NCBI RefSeq assembly: GCF_002846365.1
Contig: NZ_PJMW01000002.1
Span: 5,270,001-5,334,000 of the forward strand
Source of the DNA: Nocardia fluminea
Lineage (GTDB): Bacteria > Actinomycetota > Actinomycetes > Mycobacteriales > Mycobacteriaceae
Direction of reading: 5' to 3'
Length of the DNA: 64,000 nucleotides
Made by a program: the position numbers and the translations under genes. The notes under the pieces are model-generated. The model was not told where the DNA came from and ran no database searches. It saw only the letters and a list, made by a program, of their open reading frames with translations. Positions 59,029 through 64,000 of the stretch are shown here, in pieces; position 1 is the first letter of the stretch; each line of letters begins with the position of its first letter.

Positions 59029-59777
59029 ACTGGGCACGCCTAGACGGTCAAGTGGCCGTGGTGACCGGTGGTAACGACGGAATCGGGCTCGGTTTCGCCC
59101 GCGGCCTCGCGCAGGCCGGCGCCTCGGTGGCCGTACTCGGCCGACGTCCGGAGCGCAACGCCGCTGCCGCCGAACAACTCCCCGGTGACGCACGGCCGTT
59201 CACCTGCGATGTCGCGGACGAAGTCTCGGTGACGGCCGCCTTCGATGCGGTCGTCGAGGCCTACGGCCGGATCGACAGTTGCTTCGTGAACGCCGGAATC
59301 AGCGGTACCGCGGGTCCGGCGCTCGCGGGCACCGCGGGGGAGTGGAACAACGTCCTCGGCGTCAACCTCACGGGAGCGTTCTTCACCGCCCGGGCAGCCG
59401 CGGACCGGATTCGCCAGCGCGGCGAGGGTGGCTCGATCGTGTTCACGAGCAGCCTCGCGGCGTTCGACGCCTCCCCGTTAAACGCACCGTATGCGGCGAG
59501 CAAGGCAGGCGTGCTGGCGCTGACGCGTTCGCTCGCCGCCGCATCGGCCCGTGACCGGATCCGCGTGAACGCGATCGTCCCCGGCTGGGTCGAGACGGCG
59601 ATGACCGAAGACGCGATGGGAAGTGACGGGGCGGACAAGATCCTGCGCCGGATCCCGCTACACCGATGGGGCTCGGCGGAGGACTTCGAAGGGCTTGCCG
59701 TGCTGCTCGCCGGATCGGGGTCGAGCTACCTCACCGGTCAGGCGGTCGTCGTCGACGGCGGCTACTCGGTTTTCTGA
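59025..59777 (+). CDS. SDR-family oxidoreductase (FabG-like)
   Basis: The 250-residue protein has VAVVTGGNDGIGLGFARGLA, NAGISGTAG, the active-site Ser in FTSSLAAFDA and PYAASKAGVLALTRS with the Tyr-Lys pair, and ends with AVVVDGGYSVF. It is a plausible 3-hydroxyacyl-CoA dehydrogenase of the beta-oxidation set. Coupled to the TetR gene by ATGA. Confidence 0.92.
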   Translation: MNWARLDGQVAVVTGGNDGIGLGFARGLAQAGASVAVLGRRPERNAAAAEQLPGDARPFTCDVADEVSVTAAFDAVVEAYGRIDSCFVNAGISGTAGPALAGTAGEWNNVLGVNLTGAFFTARAAADRIRQRGEGGSIVFTSSLAAFDASPLNAPYAASKAGVLALTRSLAAASARDRIRVNAIVPGWVETAMTEDAMGSDGADKILRRIPLHRWGSAEDFEGLAVLLAGSGSSYLTGQAVVVDGGYSVF

Positions 59778-59792
59778 CAGAAGTGGAAGCAC

Positions 59793-60914
59793 ATGGATGA
59801 CGAACAGTTCCGCGGCGAACTCAGGAAGTGGCTCGCCGGCAACGCCCCGGTCGGCGACTACGACCTGAGCACGCCGGAAGGAGTCGCCGCGAGCCGGGCC
59901 TGGAGCGCCACGATGCATCGCGACGGCTACGCCGGGATCACCTGGCCGGAAGCTTACGGCGGGCGCGGACTCGGCCCGGAATGCCAGGCGATCTTCTATG
60001 AGGAGACCGCCGCGGCCGACGCGCCTGCCCACCTGGGGCTGATCGGGCTCAACATGGCGGGCCCGACCATCATCGCGTGGGGCACCGAGGAGCAGAAGAA
60101 GCGGTTCCTGCCCTCGATGCTCTCGGCGGAGGAGGTCTGGTGTCAGGGCTTCTCGGAGCCGGGGAGCGGGTCCGACCTCGCGAGCATCACCACCCGCGCG
60201 GTCAGCGACGGCGATCACTGGGTCGTCGACGGTCAGAAGGTGTGGTCGTCGTTCGCGCATCTCGCCGACTGGTGCATCCTGCTGGTGCGCACGGATCCCG
60301 ATGTCGCTCAGCACGAAGGGCTTTCGTATCTGCTCGTCGATATGAAGTCGCCGGGTGTCGAGGTGCGCCCGCTGCGTCAGCTCACCGGCGACGCGGAGTT
60401 CAACGAGATCTTCTTCACCGGCGTCCGGGTGCCGAAGGAGTCGATGCTCGGCAAGCCGGGCGACGGCTGGAAGGTGGCGATGACCACCCTCATGCACGAG
60501 CGAGGCACGCTGGGCTTTCAGCTGCAGGGCTGGTTGCAGTCCAAGTTCGAGCGGCTGCTCGAACTCGCCGCCCGCCCGGCTCCCGACGGCACGGTGCCCT
60601 CGACCGATCCCGCGGTCCGCGCGGCGATCGCCCGCGAGTGGGTCACGCTGCAAGGGTTGCGCAACACCAACTACCGCTACCTCGCCGGTACGCCGGGACC
60701 GGAAGCGTCGGTCACCCGAGTCGTGTTCACCCTGGCGAATCAGCGCACGACCGCTCTCGGCCGGAACCTGGCAGGCATGTGGGGCGGGCTCGACGGCGGG
60801 TTCTGGCAGCACGAACAGCTCCGCAGCCGGGGCAACAGCATCGAGGGCGGCACGTCGGAGATCCTGCGCAACATCATCGCTGAGCGCGTCCTCGGGCTCC
60901 CCCGTAGCCGCTGA
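59793..60914 (+). CDS. Acyl-CoA dehydrogenase (first of three)
   Basis: This 373-residue, full-length flavoenzyme has the FAD/substrate motif WCQGFSEPGSGSDLASITTR, WVVDGQKVWSSFAHLADW and a C-terminal SIEGGTSEILRNIIAERVLG. It introduces the alpha-beta double bond in an acyl-CoA. It is followed 16 bp later by a shorter dehydrogenase, with which it may pair. Confidence 0.93.
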   Translation: MDDEQFRGELRKWLAGNAPVGDYDLSTPEGVAASRAWSATMHRDGYAGITWPEAYGGRGLGPECQAIFYEETAAADAPAHLGLIGLNMAGPTIIAWGTEEQKKRFLPSMLSAEEVWCQGFSEPGSGSDLASITTRAVSDGDHWVVDGQKVWSSFAHLADWCILLVRTDPDVAQHEGLSYLLVDMKSPGVEVRPLRQLTGDAEFNEIFFTGVRVPKESMLGKPGDGWKVAMTTLMHERGTLGFQLQGWLQSKFERLLELAARPAPDGTVPSTDPAVRAAIAREWVTLQGLRNTNYRYLAGTPGPEASVTRVVFTLANQRTTALGRNLAGMWGGLDGGFWQHEQLRSRGNSIEGGTSEILRNIIAERVLGLPRSR

Positions 60915-60930
60915 GAAGGGAAGACACCGT

Positions 60931-61878
60931 ATGGAACTCGCACTTTCGCCCGAACAAGAAATGCTGCGCGACACGGCCAACGGCTACCTCGCCAAGCAGG
61001 CGCCGAGCTGGGCGACGATCTGCGACATGGGCTGGCTCGATCCCGACCTCGAATTGCTCGACGAGGTCGTGCTCTTCGAAGCCACCGGCGCCGCGTTGCT
61101 GCCCGAGCCCTTGTTCTCGACTCGGCTGATCCTGCCGCTGCTCAACGGTACTCGGCTGCTCGACGACACCAAGCGCGTCGCGCTGGCGTGGACCGAGGAA
61201 GGGCGTCCGACGACCTTCACCGGCACCTTCGCCACGACCCTGGCCGGCGACCGCGTCAGCGGCCGGAAAGTCCTTGTCGCAGAAGGTGATCAGGTCGACG
61301 CGTTCATCGTCGTCACCGACAACGGACTCGCCGTCGTCGACGCGAGCGAGGCACAGATCACCCCCCGCCAGACCATCGACCTCTCGCGCAAGTTCAGCGA
61401 CGTCGAGTTCGGCTCCGTGAAGGCGACACCGCTCGAGACGCCGGCCGGCGCGCTCGAAGCGCTGCAGTCACGCGCCTTCGTCCTGGCCGCGGCCGAGGCG
61501 CTCGGCGTGGGCAATCAGGCGTTGCAGCTCGGGATCGAACACGCCAAAGTCCGTCGCCAGTTCGGGAAACTGATCGGCACCTACCAGGCCGTGTCGCACG
61601 CACTGGTCGACGCGCACATCGACCTCGAACTCGGTCGCTCGCTCACCTACTGGGCCGCGCAGACCGGCGCCGAGCAGAACGCGGCCGCCGCCGCCAAGGC
61701 GCACACCACCGCCGCCGCCGTCCGCGCGTGCGAGGTGGCCATCCAGGTCAGCGGCGGCAACGGAATGACCTGGGAAAACCCACTGCACCGGCTCTACAAG
61801 CGGGCCCAGTGGCTCAACAGCTACATCGCCGGCGAAGACCGGCTCTACGACACGATTGCGGGGTCACTACTGCCATGA
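60931..61878 (+). CDS. Acyl-CoA dehydrogenase (second of three, short subunit)
   Basis: The product has 315 residues, about 60 shorter than usual. The N-terminal helical part is reduced, the middle lacks the usual SEP motif, and the C-terminus is RAQWLNSYIAGEDRLYDTIA, without GGTSE. In actinobacteria such degenerate subunits form alpha2-beta2 tetramers with a complete partner, as with the ChsE pairs of Mycobacterium tuberculosis. It is coupled to the next gene by ATGA. Confidence 0.88.
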   Translation: MELALSPEQEMLRDTANGYLAKQAPSWATICDMGWLDPDLELLDEVVLFEATGAALLPEPLFSTRLILPLLNGTRLLDDTKRVALAWTEEGRPTTFTGTFATTLAGDRVSGRKVLVAEGDQVDAFIVVTDNGLAVVDASEAQITPRQTIDLSRKFSDVEFGSVKATPLETPAGALEALQSRAFVLAAAEALGVGNQALQLGIEHAKVRRQFGKLIGTYQAVSHALVDAHIDLELGRSLTYWAAQTGAEQNAAAAAKAHTTAAAVRACEVAIQVSGGNGMTWENPLHRLYKRAQWLNSYIAGEDRLYDTIAGSLLP

Positions 61879-63002
61879 ACAACGACGAACTGATCGACAC
61901 GATCGGCGATATCGTCAGGGACGTCAACGCCCGCTGGGGCCGTGACTACTACTTGGAACGCGCGCGCAACGACGAAGCGCCGACCGAGATGTACAAGGCG
62001 ATGGCCGACGCCGGCCTGTGGGCAGTCGGCATACCCGAGGACATCGGCGGTTCCGGTGGCGGACTGGTCGCGACCGCCGCGGTGATGGAACACCTGAGCC
62101 GGGTGGGCACCCCACCGATGCTGTACGCGCTGACCTCGTTCGCGCGCCAGTCCATCCTGCGCAACGGCACGCCCGAGCAGATCCAGCAGTGCGTCGTGCC
62201 TACGATCTCGGGCGAGCGGATGATCTCGTTCGCCGTCACCGAGCCGGACGCCGGCACCAACTCGTTCGCGATGCGTACCGCGGTGAAGCCGGTGGACGGC
62301 GGTTTCGTGCTCAACGGTCAGAAGACGTTCATCTCGGGCGCCGATCAGTCCGACGTCATGCTCGTCGCCGCCAAGACCGACGGCAACAACATCTCCATGT
62401 TCATCGTGCCCACCGACACGCCGGGAATCACGATGCAGCCGTTGAACATCAACTGGCACGCGCCGGAACGGCAGTTCAGCGTCTGGTTCGACAATGTCGC
62501 GCTGCCGGCCGAGGCGCTGCTCGGGGCGCAGGGCCACGGGTCCTCTGGCATGTTCGACTCGATGAACGCCGAACGCGTCGTCGTCGCGGCCTGGGCTCTC
62601 GGGCTCGGCTACCACGCCCTCGAGCGGGCGGTCGCCTACGCCAAGGAGCGCGCACCGTGGGGCGCGCCGATCGGCAGCTACCAGGCCGTCGCGCACCCGC
62701 TGGCCAAGGCCCGCGCGCACCTGGACGCGGCCCGGGGGATGATCTACCGCGCCGCCACCGAGTTCGACGCGGGACGCAAGGCGGGCGCTGAGGCGAACAT
62801 GGCCAAGTACCTCGCCTCCGAGGCCGCGGGCGCGGCAATCGACGCCGCGATGCAGACCCACGGCGGCAGTGCCTTCGACGCCGACACCGATGTGATCACC
62901 CTCTGGCCGATGATCCGGTTGCTGCGCATCGCGCCGGTGAACAACGAAATGATCCTGAACTACGTCGCCGAGCGAGTGCTCGGACTGCCGAGGAGTTACT
63001 GA
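61875..63002 (+). CDS. Acyl-CoA dehydrogenase (third of three)
   Basis: This 375-residue, full-length enzyme has FAVTEPDAGTNSFAMRTAVK, VLNGQKTFISGADQSDVMLV, ERAPWGAPIGSYQAVAHPLA and the tail NNEMILNYVAERVLGLPRSY. Its ATG overlaps the stop of the short subunit. It shares the C-terminal VLGLPRS with the first copy. Either it or the first copy could be the catalytic partner of the short subunit. Confidence 0.93.
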   Translation: MNNDELIDTIGDIVRDVNARWGRDYYLERARNDEAPTEMYKAMADAGLWAVGIPEDIGGSGGGLVATAAVMEHLSRVGTPPMLYALTSFARQSILRNGTPEQIQQCVVPTISGERMISFAVTEPDAGTNSFAMRTAVKPVDGGFVLNGQKTFISGADQSDVMLVAAKTDGNNISMFIVPTDTPGITMQPLNINWHAPERQFSVWFDNVALPAEALLGAQGHGSSGMFDSMNAERVVVAAWALGLGYHALERAVAYAKERAPWGAPIGSYQAVAHPLAKARAHLDAARGMIYRAATEFDAGRKAGAEANMAKYLASEAAGAAIDAAMQTHGGSAFDADTDVITLWPMIRLLRIAPVNNEMILNYVAERVLGLPRSY

Positions 63003-63838
63003 TGACGAAATTCGATTCGAGCGGACTCGGAAAATGGTCGCGGGAGCGCACTTTCGCAGTCACCAGGGAGCGGCTCGCCGAGTACGCCGCGGCGACCAAC
63101 GACCCGATCACGGCGCATAAGAGCGGAGACGTGGCCAGCCCGGTATTCGCGATCGTGCCGGTTTTCGAGTCGATGCTGGAGCCGCTGTTCAACGTCGTCC
63201 CGAAAGAGTTGGCGGGGTTCGGCGTACACAGCGCGCAGGAGTTCGTGTTCCATCGCCCGATCGAACCGGGCGACACACTCGTTGCTCGCGGTCAGATGGC
63301 CGGCTTCGATGGCAAGCCGAACGGCACCCGCGGACACGTCGTGATGGAGTCCCGCACGCCGGACGGCGAGCTGGTCAACTCCCAGCACATCACGGTGTTC
63401 GTCCGCGGGGTCGACGCGGGTGAGACGATCGGCGAGCCGGCGCCGGGCCACGCGTTTCCCGAGGCGCTGAGGGGAACCGAACCGCTCGCGACGGTCTCGC
63501 AGAAGGTCGATGAGGACCAGACGTTCCGGTACTCCCCGGCGGCGGGCGATCCCATGCCGATCCACCTCGACGCCGAGTTCGCCGAGAAAATGGGACTGCC
63601 CGGCATCATCGTGCACGGCCTGTGTACCTTCGCGTTCGCGTCGTGGGCGGTGCTGACCGAAGTGGCCGACTCGGACGTGCGGCGGCTGCGCCGGTTCGCG
63701 GGCAGATTCGCCAAGCCGGTGCTTCCCGGCCAGGAACTGACCACGCGGATCTGGCAGGGCGACGGTGGCACGTTCCACTTCGAGACTTCGGTCGGTGACG
63801 ACGTCGTTGTCAAGGACGGGCTGGTCGAGCTAAGGTAG
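63002..63838 (+). CDS. MaoC-like enoyl-CoA hydratase (double hotdog)
   Basis: This 278-residue protein has a reduced first hotdog (YAAATNDPITAHKSGDVASP) and a second with the MaoC hydratase motif YSPAAGDPMPIHLDAEFAEK, which carries the expected catalytic Asp and His, then GLPGIIVHGLCTFAFASWAV. It hydrates the enoyl-CoA formed by the dehydrogenases. Its ATG overlaps the previous stop by one base. With the SDR it completes two further steps of a beta-oxidation cycle; no thiolase is in the window. Confidence 0.92.
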   Translation: MTKFDSSGLGKWSRERTFAVTRERLAEYAAATNDPITAHKSGDVASPVFAIVPVFESMLEPLFNVVPKELAGFGVHSAQEFVFHRPIEPGDTLVARGQMAGFDGKPNGTRGHVVMESRTPDGELVNSQHITVFVRGVDAGETIGEPAPGHAFPEALRGTEPLATVSQKVDEDQTFRYSPAAGDPMPIHLDAEFAEKMGLPGIIVHGLCTFAFASWAVLTEVADSDVRRLRRFAGRFAKPVLPGQELTTRIWQGDGGTFHFETSVGDDVVVKDGLVELR

Positions 63839-63877
63839 GCTGTACCCATCGTACGGGTTTTCCGAGACGGAGATGCA

Positions 63878-64000
63878 ATGACACAAGGTGTGAGCGCGGG
63901 GCGACGAGATCAGATCTTCGAGGTCTTCACCCGCCATGTCGCCGCCCGCGGCTACGATCACGCCAACCTGTCCGACATCGCCGGTGAGCTCGGCACGTCG
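63878..64000 (+). CDS. TetR-family regulator, N-terminal part (cut by window end)
   Basis: From ATG 63878 (GACGGAGA upstream) the frame reads RRDQIFEVFTRHVAARGYDH and ANLSDIAGELGTS, the helix-turn-helix of a TetR protein, running off the window end. It follows the MaoC gene by 39 bp. ACCC at 63844-63847 and GGGT at 63855-63858 flank a short spacer before it and may be part of an operator. Confidence 0.8.
   Translation, partial: MTQGVSAGRRDQIFEVFTRHVAARGYDHANLSDIAGELGTS

Overview
The window is high-GC actinobacterial DNA, most likely from Nocardia or a close relative. This is inferred from the GC content, frequent GTG/TTG starts, PapA-like acyltransferases, paired acyl-CoA dehydrogenases, F420/LLM-type oxidoreductases and many insertion sequences. 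No rRNA, tRNA or CRISPR array was found.

Region 1 (1-7.4 kb) looks like part of an acylated-glycolipid locus. A SAM methyltransferase, cut by the window edge, converges on a five-gene minus-strand operon: PapA/condensation-type acyltransferase, family-1 glycosyltransferase, DrrA-like ATPase, DrrB-like permease and a second acyltransferase. Region 2 (7.4-19.5 kb) is worn accessory DNA. It holds broken SDR, SnoaL-like and MarR genes and an AraC-family regulator split by an intact IS21-family element with a visible target duplication. An alpha/beta hydrolase, a double-PAP2 membrane phosphatase, a nitroreductase, a CsbD protein and an IS427-type IS5 element with a TA duplication follow.

Region 3 (19.5-27.4 kb) is a stress-signalling block: a MEDS-HATPase protein, a cytoplasmic poly-HAMP hybrid histidine kinase of 1418 residues, and a translationally coupled ANTAR-GAF-PAS-SpoIIE phosphatase. 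Region 4 (27.8-32.2 kb) is an insertion nest: an IS3 element inside another IS3 element, which truncates an IS110 transposase, with an IS481 remnant nearby. A HAD-IIA phosphatase and a LysR regulator lie beyond it.

Region 5 (34.5-43.5 kb) is the most interesting part. A tightly coupled plus-strand operon starts with an isonitrile synthase (PvcA/Dit1 family) and a PvcB-like Fe/2-oxoglutarate oxygenase. It continues with two StyA-like flavin monooxygenases (the second frameshifted), an LLM flavoprotein, a cupin, an MFS exporter, a rhodanese with its catalytic cysteine, an SDR and a truncated LLM gene. I infer an isonitrile natural-product pathway in which the rhodanese may turn the isonitrile into an isothiocyanate or act in self-protection.

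Region 6 (43.5-64 kb) begins with about 1.8 kb of remnants, then becomes a catabolic region. It holds two acyl-CoA synthetases, three TetR regulators, an MFS importer, a thioesterase, a PhyH-type dioxygenase, RidA, an amine-dehydrogenase-like protein, an FAD amine oxidase, ALDH, Zn-ADH, two SDRs, three acyl-CoA dehydrogenases and a MaoC hydratase. Three 10-4-10 palindromes (one degenerate) at 45.26, 49.50 and 50.14 kb suggest shared control of the 45-50 kb part.
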